A stretch of DNA of 64,000 bases from CAIQQQ01 sp037445025. Lineage in GTDB: Bacteria; Pseudomonadota; Alphaproteobacteria; Acetobacterales; Acetobacteraceae. Below the pieces are notes generated by a model that was given only the letters and a program-made list of their open reading frames with translations, had not been told where the DNA came from and did not search any database. Each line of letters starts with the position of its first letter. Position 1 is the stretch's first letter. Position numbers and translations under genes: made by a program. The DNA lies in contig JBBILI010000007.1 of NCBI GenBank assembly GCA_037445025.1, positions 62,001 through 126,000 on the forward strand. Direction: 5' to 3'. Below are positions 54,493 to 61,497 of the stretch, piece by piece.

Positions 54493-55173
54493 GTGACGAC
54501 GATCCCGGACGGACAGGGCATCCGCGTGGTCGGTGACGTGCATGGCGACGCCCGCGCCTTTGCCGCCGCGGTGCGGACCGATCTGTTCGTGATCCAGTTG
54601 GGCGATCTGGTGGATCACGGCCCTGATTCGGCTGCGGCGCTGCGGATTGCCTTCGAGCTGCGCGAGTCCGGCAAGGGGCTGTTTCTGCTGGGCAATCACG
54701 ACCTCAAGCTGGCGCGCGCGCTGGCGGGTCAGGAAGTGCGGATGACCGCCAAGCTGGCCGAGACGCTGGCCCAGCTCGACCCTGACCTGCGGGACCGGGC
54801 GCGGGCCGAGTTCGCGCGGGCACCGGCCTGGCTGGTGCAGCGGCGGCGGATGTTCGTGCATGGCGGGTTTCACACGGCGATGCTGGAGGAGATGCCGCCG
54901 GCGGCGCCGGAGGGGCGGGTGCATGGCGTGCTGTCGCGGGCGCTGTATGGCGAGCCGACCGGGCGGACGCAGAAGGACGGCTATCCCGAGCGGTCGCTGC
55001 GCTGGGTGGACCGGATTCCGCCGGAGATGACGGTGTATTGCGGGCATGACCGTCGCAGTACCGATGGGCGACCCTATATACGGCATGGCGCGCAAGGCGG
55101 TGTGGCGGTGTTTCTCGACACCGGCGCGGGCAAGGGCGGCCATCTGTCGTGGATCGACCTGCCGCCGGAGTGA
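54493..55173 (+). CDS. Metallophosphoesterase (calcineurin-like)
   Basis: 226 residues from a GTG start at 54493; an upstream ATG at 54439 would overlap the transporter gene by 50 bp, so the start is uncertain. Metal-binding motifs: RVVGDVHGDARAF (about 11), VIQLGDLVDHGPDSA (about 35), LFLLGNHDLKLAR (about 65), FVHGGFHTAM (about 122) and YCGHDRRST (about 182). This is the bis(5'-nucleosyl)tetraphosphatase/Ser-Thr phosphatase-like pattern; substrate unknown. It has no counterpart I recall in the Rhodobacter cluster. Confidence 0.75.
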   Translation: MTTIPDGQGIRVVGDVHGDARAFAAAVRTDLFVIQLGDLVDHGPDSAAALRIAFELRESGKGLFLLGNHDLKLARALAGQEVRMTAKLAETLAQLDPDLRDRARAEFARAPAWLVQRRRMFVHGGFHTAMLEEMPPAAPEGRVHGVLSRALYGEPTGRTQKDGYPERSLRWVDRIPPEMTVYCGHDRRSTDGRPYIRHGAQGGVAVFLDTGAGKGGHLSWIDLPPE

Positions 55174-55179
55174 ATCCTC

Positions 55180-55713
55180 ATGAATGCTGTGTTCCGTCGC
55201 CTGCTGCCGCTGGGCGTGCTTGTGCTGGCCGGGTGTTCCTCGATGCAGGTGACGCAGTTTGCGCAAGGGACGCCGCAGATGCAGCTGGAGGGTTATTTCA
55301 ACGGTGATTCAATGGCTTATGGGATGTTCTTCGACCGGTTTCAGGATGTGCGGCGGCAGTTCCGGGTGGCGATGCACGGGGTGTGGGACGGGCACGACAC
55401 GCTGAAGCTCGATGAGTATTTCACCTATGACGACGGTGAGAAGCAGGAGCGGCACTGGACGTTCCACAAGACCGGCGCCTCGACCTGGGAGGCGACGGCG
55501 CCGGATGTGATCGGGGTGGCGCATGGGGAGTGGTCGGGCAACGCGTATCGGATGAGTTATGTGGCCGACCTCAAGACCGGGGACAGCACGGTGCGGCTGA
55601 ACTTCGACGACTGGCTGTTCCGGCAAAGCGACAAGGTGGTGATGAACCACGCCCGGGTGACGAAGCTGGGGTTCGATGTGGGCGAGGTGCAGCTGGTGTT
55701 CGTGAAGCCCTAG
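55180..55713 (+). CDS. DUF3833 lipoprotein
   Basis: 177 residues with a lipoprotein signal MNAVFRRLLPLGVLVLAGCS (lipobox LAGC, Cys19), so probably anchored in the outer membrane facing the periplasm. DUF3833 motifs: LEGYFNGDSMAYGMFFDRFQ (about 37-56), LDEYFTYDDGEKQERHWTF (about 83-101) and LNFDDWLFRQSDKVVMNHAR (about 144). The family is found with cfa/DUF1365 operons; function unknown. Last gene of the run; its TAG is within the following terminator stem. Confidence 0.88.
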   Translation: MNAVFRRLLPLGVLVLAGCSSMQVTQFAQGTPQMQLEGYFNGDSMAYGMFFDRFQDVRRQFRVAMHGVWDGHDTLKLDEYFTYDDGEKQERHWTFHKTGASTWEATAPDVIGVAHGEWSGNAYRMSYVADLKTGDSTVRLNFDDWLFRQSDKVVMNHARVTKLGFDVGEVQLVFVKP

Positions 55714-55764
55714 AGCGGGGTGGCATCTGACAGGCGATGCCACCCCGCTCTAGCTCTTTGTTTT
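55710..55764 (+). terminator. Strong intrinsic terminator at the end of the nine-gene run
   Basis: An 18-bp perfect stem (CTAGAGCGGGGTGGCATC and its complement) with an 8-nt loop at 55710-55753, followed by a T-rich stretch CTCTTTGTTTT. The stop codon TAG of the lipoprotein gene is part of the 5' arm. It is unrelated in sequence to the A/B elements. The stem is symmetrical, so it may act both ways, but no gene converges from the right. Confidence 0.8.
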
Positions 55765-55928
55765 AACGAGCCATTTTATGGCACGGTGAGTCCACCTAAA
55801 GCCCTATCGCTCTCGTGTTGCAGACGTCGTGGTGAACGACGGATGTCTGCGATACCGGCGTTAACGTTTTCTTCAGGCTTTGCGGTTCAGACTGGGGTCT
55901 CTCTCGGAAAACGTCGGGACAGGAACTG

Positions 55929-57464
55929 ATGAACCTCGCTCAGCACCCGGTTGCGGCACGCGGCGCATCGTTTTCGATGTCGGCTCGCGCTCAGGCCGCC
56001 ATGCACAACAATCTGGGCGTGGCGCTGCGGGCGGAGGATCAGCACGACAAGGCCGTTGTCGCCTATCGCCGTGCGCGGGCGCTGGCGCCGGGTGATCCGG
56101 CGATATGCATCAATCTGGGCCGCGCGCTGGCGGCCTGTGGCTATCTCGCGCAGTCCCGTTCGGCGTTTGCGCGGGCGGCGTCGCTCGCCCCGCACGCGGC
56201 GGCGCCATGGCTTCACCTGGGGGTTGTCGAGCAGGAATTCGGTCATGTCCGCCCTGCCCTCGCCGCGTTCGACCAGGCTTTGCGGCGTGATCAGGCTTGT
56301 GTCAGTGCCTGGTACAGCCGCAGCGATCTCAAGACCTTCGTGTCGGATGATCCTGATATCGCACGGATGGAGGCGCTGCTGCCGCTGGTGGACCGGCCTG
56401 GTGTGCCGCCGGATGACCCGATCAATCTGCGCTTCGCGCTCGGCAAGGCCTGGCTCGATGTGGGGGACGATGACCGGGCCTTCGCCTGTTTCCATGAGGC
56501 GAACCGGCGCAAGCGGGCCGGGTTTGCCTATGACATCGAGGCGGATATCGCCCGCATGGGTGCGATTGCGGAGGGGTTCACGCCCGAGGTGTTGCGCCAA
56601 CTCGGGGGCTTGGGCGATCCGTCCGAGACGCCTGTGTTCATCATCGGCCTGCCGCGGTCGGGGTCCAGCCTTGTCGAGCAGATCCTGGCCTCGCACCCTG
56701 ACATTGCCGGCATCGGCGAAACCGCCATCCTGACCCGTCTTGCCGGGAGCGGGATGGCGGTGCTGGCCGAACCCGGCGACCATGCGGCCGACGGTCTTGC
56801 GCAGCTCGCGCGGGCCTATCTCGGCCGGGTCAGCACTCTTGCGCCGGGGCGGCTGCGGGTGGTCGACAAGGAGCTGAGCCATCTCCGCCTGGCCGGGCTG
56901 ATCCATCTAATGCTGCCCAATGCCCGCATCATCCAGTGTGGGCGCGATCTGATCGACACCTGCCTGTCCTGCTACACCCATCGGTTCGGCGGTGATCAGC
57001 CCTTTGCCTACGATCTGGGGGAGCTCGGACGCTACGCCAGGGGGGCCGAGACGTTGATGGCGCATTGGCGCGCGGTGCTGCCGGGGGATCGGCTGATGGA
57101 TGTGGCTTATGAGGACGTGGTCGAGGATCTGGAAGGCCAGGCGCGCCGGCTGGTGGCGTTCTGCGGGCTGCCGTGGGATCCCGCGTGTCTGCGCTTTCAT
57201 GAGACCAGCCGGGCGGTTCGTTCGAGCAGCAGCAGGCAGGTGCGTCAGGCGCTGTATGGCAGCAGTGTGGGCCGGTGGCGGCGCTTTGAGAGGCATCTTG
57301 GGCCGTTGCTGGCGGCGCTGGAAGGGAAGGACTTCTTTTCTGAAGAAAAGAAGCAAAAGACTTTATTCGTTGGGCTCCCTCCTCTCCGAATGAAGCCGTC
57401 CTCAATGGATAAAAAGTTTTTTGGTTCTTTTTCTCCAAAAAAGAACCGCTTGCTTTTTCTCTAA
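55929..57464 (+). CDS. TPR-domain sulfotransferase with repeat-derived C-terminal tail
   Basis: 511 residues. N-terminal tetratricopeptide-like helices at about 20-130 (NNLGVALRAEDQHDKAVVAY, INLGRALAACGYLAQSRSAF). Sulfotransferase domain from about 235: 5'-PAPS loop VFIIGLPRSGSSLVEQILAS (236-255) and the 3'-phosphate region IIQCGRDLIDTCLSCY (about 337). PAPS-dependent transfer of sulfate is the expected activity; acceptor unknown. The last 46 codons (from about residue 466) lie inside palindromic element copy 8 and read like element sequence (GKDFFSEEKKQKTLF), so the natural domain ends near LLAALE. A 5' gap (55765-55928) has no gene. Confidence 0.82.
   Translation: MNLAQHPVAARGASFSMSARAQAAMHNNLGVALRAEDQHDKAVVAYRRARALAPGDPAICINLGRALAACGYLAQSRSAFARAASLAPHAAAPWLHLGVVEQEFGHVRPALAAFDQALRRDQACVSAWYSRSDLKTFVSDDPDIARMEALLPLVDRPGVPPDDPINLRFALGKAWLDVGDDDRAFACFHEANRRKRAGFAYDIEADIARMGAIAEGFTPEVLRQLGGLGDPSETPVFIIGLPRSGSSLVEQILASHPDIAGIGETAILTRLAGSGMAVLAEPGDHAADGLAQLARAYLGRVSTLAPGRLRVVDKELSHLRLAGLIHLMLPNARIIQCGRDLIDTCLSCYTHRFGGDQPFAYDLGELGRYARGAETLMAHWRAVLPGDRLMDVAYEDVVEDLEGQARRLVAFCGLPWDPACLRFHETSRAVRSSSSRQVRQALYGSSVGRWRRFERHLGPLLAALEGKDFFSEEKKQKTLFVGLPPLRMKPSSMDKKFFGSFSPKKNRLLFL
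57326..57455. repeat. Palindromic A/B element, copy 8 (inside sulfotransferase 3' end)
   Basis: Hairpin A (57332-57353) and hairpin B (57423-57447) around a central part with weak symmetry (TATTCGTTGGGCTCC...GAATGAAG). The coding frame of the sulfotransferase runs through the whole element to a TAA at 57462-57464. It lies between convergent genes. Confidence 0.85.
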
Positions 57465-57997
57465 GCGACGATTCCATCCCCAAACAGCCTCTCTGCCTGA
57501 CCGTACATCGACAGAATGTCCGCCAGCGCCTGCGCCGAGGGCTCGGCCGTGGCGGAACCCTGCACCCATTCCTTCTGATAGGCCCGGGCCAGCGCATGCG
57601 CATCGGTGACGTTCATGGCCAGCACCACATGGGTTGTGCCGCCGACGTAAAGGCCGCGGGCGGTCACGCGATCCCGCAGGAAATCCACGCTACCCGTCCA
57701 GGCCGCGAAGGCGAGGAAGATGCGGACCTTGCCGGTCTGGTTCTCGGGCATGGTCACGGTGCCGGAGAACAGCGCGTCGAGGCTGTCCGGCCAGCGGCCG
57801 CTGTCGGCCTGGGCGCCGACATAGTTGTTGTTGATGCCTTTCTGGCCGTTGGCGGATTCGATGCGGAAGATGATGTACGTGGCCCGCTTCACTTCCGCCG
57901 GTGCGGCCAGGCCCTGCAGGTAGGTGACCACCTCGGCCATCGGCACGGTGGTGTGCTGGTATCTGACATCCTGCAGTTCCGGGTAGGCGTTCGTCAT
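57461..57997 (-). CDS. Hypothetical protein, 178 residues
   Basis: Starts MTNAYPELQDVRYQHTTVPM; the longer frame upstream is rich in Arg/Gly/Pro and was excluded. No signal peptide or TM. Notable segments: TYIIFRIESANGQKGINNNY (about 44-63), VGAQADSGRWPDSLDALFSG, KVRIFLAFAAWTGSVDFLRD (about 94-113) and a C-terminal helical part with ADILSMYGQAERLFGDG. The central IESANG...NNNYVGAQ pattern faintly resembles substrate loops of lysozyme-like folds but no catalytic motif is clear. Function unknown. Convergent with the sulfotransferase gene, overlapping it by four bases. Confidence 0.6.
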   Translation of the reverse strand: MTNAYPELQDVRYQHTTVPMAEVVTYLQGLAAPAEVKRATYIIFRIESANGQKGINNNYVGAQADSGRWPDSLDALFSGTVTMPENQTGKVRIFLAFAAWTGSVDFLRDRVTARGLYVGGTTHVVLAMNVTDAHALARAYQKEWVQGSATAEPSAQALADILSMYGQAERLFGDGIVA

Positions 57998-58200
57998 CAG
58001 ACACTCCTGCGGGCGGTCGGTTCCGAGTCTAAGTTGCAGACGGAACGATGTCGCGTCCAGAACCCTCGGGGCGATACAACGATTTGTGTGTCTTTTCGTG
58101 GCACTGCCGCGCGCGGGCGGGCTCTCGCCAGGCCCCCCGCTCGCGCGGCGGGCCGGCATTCTATAGTCTGGGGGCAGATCACAACTCCGGAGCCGGCAGC

Positions 58201-59073
58201 ATGACCGACGAAGCCTACGTGCCCCCCCAAGTCTGGACCTGGAACAAGGCCAGTGGCGGACGGTTCGCCAGCATCAACCGGCCGATCGCCGGGCCTACCC
58301 ATGAGAAGGAGCTGCCGGTCGGCAAGCATCCGCTGCAGCTGTATTCGCTGGGCACGCCCAACGGCGTGAAGGTGACGGTGATGCTGGAGGAACTGCTGGC
58401 GCTGGCGCATACGGGGGCGGAATACGATGCCTGGCTGATCAAGATCGGCGATGGCGACCAGTTCGGCAGCAGGTTTGTGGAGGTGAACCCGAATTCGAAG
58501 ATTCCGGCTCTGCTCGACCGCAGCGGGCCCACGCCGATCCGCGTGTTCGAATCGGGCGCCATCCTGGTGCATCTGGCGGAGAAGTTCGGCGCGTTTCTGC
58601 CGACAGAGGCGGCTGCGCGGGCGGAGACGCTGTCGTGGCTGTTCTGGCAGATGGGCAGTGCGCCGTATCTCGGCGGTGGGTTCGGGCATTTCTATGCCTA
58701 TGCGCCGACCAAGATGGAATATCCGATCGACCGCTTCGCCATGGAGGTGAAGCGGCAGCTGGATGTGCTGGACAGGCGGCTGGCCGAGACGGAATACCTG
58801 GCGGGGGACTTCTATTCGATCGCCGATATCGCGGTGTGGCCCTGGTATGGCGGGCTGGTGAAGGGCTGGAGCTATGGGGCGGCCGAGTTCCTGTCGGTGC
58901 ATGAGTACAAGAACGTCAATCGCTGGGCGGACATGATCCATGCGCGGCCTGCGGTGAAGCGGGGGCGGATGGTCAATCGGGTGACCGGGGATCTCGCCTT
59001 GCAGCTGCATGAGCGGCATGACGCGAGCGATTTCGACACGAAAACGCAGGATAGGCTGCAGGCGGTCGGCTGA
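58201..59073 (+). CDS. yghU: Glutathione S-transferase family, YghU type
   Basis: Disulfide-bond oxidoreductase of the Nu-class GST group; E. coli YghU acts on organic hydroperoxides and 2-hydroxyethyl disulfide with two glutathiones. 290 residues starting MTDEAYVPPQVWTWNKASGG. Near-identical landmarks to YghU: NRPIAGPTHEKELPVGKHPL (about 26), LGTPNGVKVTVMLEELLAL (about 51), NPNSKIPALLDRSGP (about 99), FESGAILVHLAEKFG (about 117) and LHERHDASDF near the end. An upstream in-frame extension to 58048 lacks homology and was excluded. Stands alone. Confidence 0.94.
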   Translation: MTDEAYVPPQVWTWNKASGGRFASINRPIAGPTHEKELPVGKHPLQLYSLGTPNGVKVTVMLEELLALAHTGAEYDAWLIKIGDGDQFGSRFVEVNPNSKIPALLDRSGPTPIRVFESGAILVHLAEKFGAFLPTEAAARAETLSWLFWQMGSAPYLGGGFGHFYAYAPTKMEYPIDRFAMEVKRQLDVLDRRLAETEYLAGDFYSIADIAVWPWYGGLVKGWSYGAAEFLSVHEYKNVNRWADMIHARPAVKRGRMVNRVTGDLALQLHERHDASDFDTKTQDRLQAVG

Positions 59074-59084
59074 TACGCAAGGGG

Positions 59085-59108
59085 GTAGGCGGATTGCATC
59101 CGCCCTAC
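59085..59108. repeat. Short GGCGGAT palindrome, copy 1
   Basis: GTAGGCGGATTGCATCCGCC followed by CTAC; a 7-bp GGCGGAT/ATCCGCC hairpin with a TGC loop. The left half recurs at 59121-59132 and the whole unit at 60875-60895. A similar element is scattered in many proteobacterial genomes. Confidence 0.65.
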
Positions 59109-59262
59109 AGCGGGGAGAGTGGCGGATTGCATTTGTCTTCCGGGGCGGGTGCAGTCTGAAACTTTCGACATGATGGAGTTGGCTCTCGTTCCATCGTGGC
59201 CAGGGCATGGTCCTGTCATTCGGTGCCCCAGCGGGCGCCGTCATGCACAGGAGATTTCGCCC

Positions 59263-60738
59263 ATGGCTCTCAATCGCACTTCCACCCGCATCGCCCTCGT
59301 GGCGACGCTGCTGGCCGGAACCGCGCTGGGCAGCTTCGCCCTGCCTGTCACGCGTGCCACGGCCCAGACGGCGACGGCGCCGATCTCGGCGCCGGCCGCC
59401 ACCGCCCTGCCCGGGTTCAGCGCACTGGTGACCAAGGTTCGTCCGGCTGTTGTCACCATCACCTCCACCGAGCGCGTGACGGCACAGGATGGCGGCTCGC
59501 CGTTTCCCCCGGGCAGCCCGCAGGACCAGATGTTCCGTCACTTCTTCCAGGGCCAGGGCGGCAGCCAGGGCGGTGAGGCGCATGCCTCCAAGGCGCTGGG
59601 GTCGGGCTTCGTGGTGGATGCGGACGGGCATATCGTGACCAACAACCATGTCATCGATGGCGCCACCAAAGTGGTGGTGACGCTGGATGACGGGCGTGAG
59701 CTGACGGCGAAGGTGATCGGGCATGATGCGCGCACCGATATCGCCGTGCTGAAGATCGATGCGGGCAAGCCGTTGTCGTATCTGGCGCTGGGTGACTCGG
59801 ACAAGGCGCTGCCGGGCGACTGGGTGGTGGCCATGGGCAACCCGTTCGGGCTGGGCGGGACGGTGACGGCAGGCATTGTGTCGGCGCGTGGCCGGGATAT
59901 CGGCTCGGGGCCGTATGACGACTTCCTGCAGATCGATGCGCCGATCAACCGGGGCAACTCGGGCGGGCCGCTGTTCTCGACCGATGGCAGCGTGATCGGG
60001 GTGAACACCGCGATCTTCAGCCCGTCCGGCGGGTCGGTTGGGATCGGGTTTGCCATTCCGTCGAACCTGGTCAAGCAGGTGGTGGCGCAGCTTGAGGCCA
60101 CGGGGCATATCGATCGCGGCTTTATCGGTGTGTCGGCGCAGAAGATCGATCCGGCGATGGCGTCGGCGCTGAAGCTGCCGAACCCGCAGGGCGCGCTGGT
60201 GGCGGAGGTTCAGCCGGACAGTCCTGCGGCGGCGGCCGGTGTGAAGCCGGGCGATGTGATCACCGCGGTTGGTGATCAGAAGGTGACGGACCCCAGGAGC
60301 CTGGCGCGGATTGTGGGCGATCTACATCCGGATCATGCGACCGACCTGGTGGTGATGCGCGATGGCAGCACCGAGACGCTGAAGGTGACGACGGGCAAGC
60401 TTGCGGACCAGACGGCGGATGCGACGGACAGCTCAGCGCCTTCGCCGTCCGGCCGGCTGGGGCTGGCGATGGCGCCGCTGGATGCGGATGCCCGTGACAA
60501 TCTTGGGCTTGGCAAGAATGTGAAGGGGGCGGTGATCACCGAGGTGCGGCCGGACAGCCCGGCGGCGTCGGCGGGGCTGCAGCCCGGCGATGTGATCACC
60601 GGGGTTGGCAATCAGCGGGTGACGTCGCCTGCGGATGCGGCCAAGGCGATCCGGTCGCAGAAGGGGTCGGTCGCGCTGCGGATCCTGCGTGATGGACACA
60701 ATCTGTTTGTGGCGCTTGGCGGGTCTGACCAAGGGTAA
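59263..60738 (+). CDS. degP: DegP/HtrA family periplasmic serine protease
   Basis: Periplasmic chaperone-protease for misfolded envelope proteins. 491 residues starting MALNRTSTRIALVATLLAGT with a Sec signal ending about residue 34. AGGAGA lies upstream at the right distance. Catalytic triad: His129 (NNHVID), Asp159 (HDARTDIAVLK) and Ser233 (NRGNSGGPLFS). A Gly/Gln-rich linker (FFQGQGGSQGGEA) precedes the protease domain. Two PDZ domains follow (about 280-370 and 405-485), each with the pattern DSPAAxAGxxPGDVIT. Length matches DegP/MucD. The TAA stop is at the edge of a palindromic element. Confidence 0.94.
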   Translation: MALNRTSTRIALVATLLAGTALGSFALPVTRATAQTATAPISAPAATALPGFSALVTKVRPAVVTITSTERVTAQDGGSPFPPGSPQDQMFRHFFQGQGGSQGGEAHASKALGSGFVVDADGHIVTNNHVIDGATKVVVTLDDGRELTAKVIGHDARTDIAVLKIDAGKPLSYLALGDSDKALPGDWVVAMGNPFGLGGTVTAGIVSARGRDIGSGPYDDFLQIDAPINRGNSGGPLFSTDGSVIGVNTAIFSPSGGSVGIGFAIPSNLVKQVVAQLEATGHIDRGFIGVSAQKIDPAMASALKLPNPQGALVAEVQPDSPAAAAGVKPGDVITAVGDQKVTDPRSLARIVGDLHPDHATDLVVMRDGSTETLKVTTGKLADQTADATDSSAPSPSGRLGLAMAPLDADARDNLGLGKNVKGAVITEVRPDSPAASAGLQPGDVITGVGNQRVTSPADAAKAIRSQKGSVALRILRDGHNLFVALGGSDQG

Positions 60739-60867
60739 GCAAGCAGTTCTTTTTTGAAAAAAAGAACCAAAAAACTTTCATTCGCTGGGGTGCGTCCTTT
60801 TTGGAAAGGGCGTGCGCCAGCGGATGAAAGTCTTTTGCTTCTTTTCTTCAGAAAAGAAGTTCTTGCT
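60736..60867. repeat. Palindromic A/B element, copy 9
   Basis: Hairpin B (60746-60768), central imperfect stem CGCTGGGGTGCGTCC...GGGCGTGCGCCAGCG (60784-60822) and hairpin A (60838-60859). The degP stop codon TAA is the first triplet (TAAGCAAGCAGTTC). Lies between degP and the decayed MFS/RraA locus. Confidence 0.88.
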
Positions 60868-60874
60868 GTGTGAT

Positions 60875-60895
60875 GGCGGATTGCATCCGCCCTAC
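60875..60895. repeat. Short GGCGGAT palindrome, copy 2
   Basis: GGCGGATTGCATCCGCCCTAC, identical to the core of the copy at 59085-59108. It overlaps the stop codon of the RraA-like remnant (60892-60894). Confidence 0.65.
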
Positions 60896-61378
60896 GGATT
60901 CATGATTTCTTTGATTTTGGCGTTGACGCCGTTGAGGTCTGGCAGTCTGGCGCTTTCGGCGGTGGCTTTGACCTGGTTTGGCTTGAGGAAGAGCACGCCG
61001 TTCTCGTCGGCCAGCACGGCGTCACCGGGTTCGACGGTGGCGCCGCCGCCGAGGTCCTGGGTGGAGGACCAGATCGAGACCTGGGTGAGGCCGAGGGCGC
61101 CGAGCAGAACGGAGTTGCCGGAGGAGCGCTCGCTTTTGGGGAACCAGCGTTTCAGGGCGAGGACGGACGTGCCAGTCGGCGGGGACCTGAAGGAAGGCGT
61201 AGGTCCAGGAGAAGCTCGTCAGAATCAGGGACATGTCGACGAGGGAGAAGCCGTATTCCTTCTGGATGGTGGGGGCGGCGACGACCATGGCGGTGCGGTC
61301 GAGCGACATGACGAAGGTGATCGGGCCGATGAGACCGAAAACGAGCCACCAGCGCAGCTTGCTGTCTGCACCAGACAT
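60892..61378 (-). pseudogene. Decayed MFS permease 5' part joined to RraA-like 3' part
   Basis: The plus end (61378) starts a normal MFS N-terminus, MSGADSKLRWWLVFGLIGPI, with TFVMSLDRTAMVVAAPTIQ and the first two TM segments up to YAFLQVPADW. The frame then shifts: in another frame LALKRWFPKSERSSGNSVLL resumes an MFS segment that normally lies two TM helices further on, so there is an internal deletion. Immediately after comes a fragment of an RraA/dimethylmenaquinone-methyltransferase-like C-terminus, GATVEPGDAVLADENGVLF, ending KIKEIMNP and stop. Two genes thus appear fused by deletion. Not functional as seen. Confidence 0.7.
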
Positions 61379-61497
61379 GTCGGTTGTCCTGTGGTTCGCG
61401 CGAAGTGAGCGACGGGTGTTGAAGTGGGACAATGGTGCTGTCGTGGTTTTCTGAAGCGGGTCCCGCGGTCAGAGTGGGGTGGCCTTGAGACGGTGGG

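Noticed and set aside
59074..59262. ECF-type promoter before degP
   Set aside because: No convincing GGAAC/GTT or TGATC-type -35/-10 pair could be picked by eye at the right spacing.
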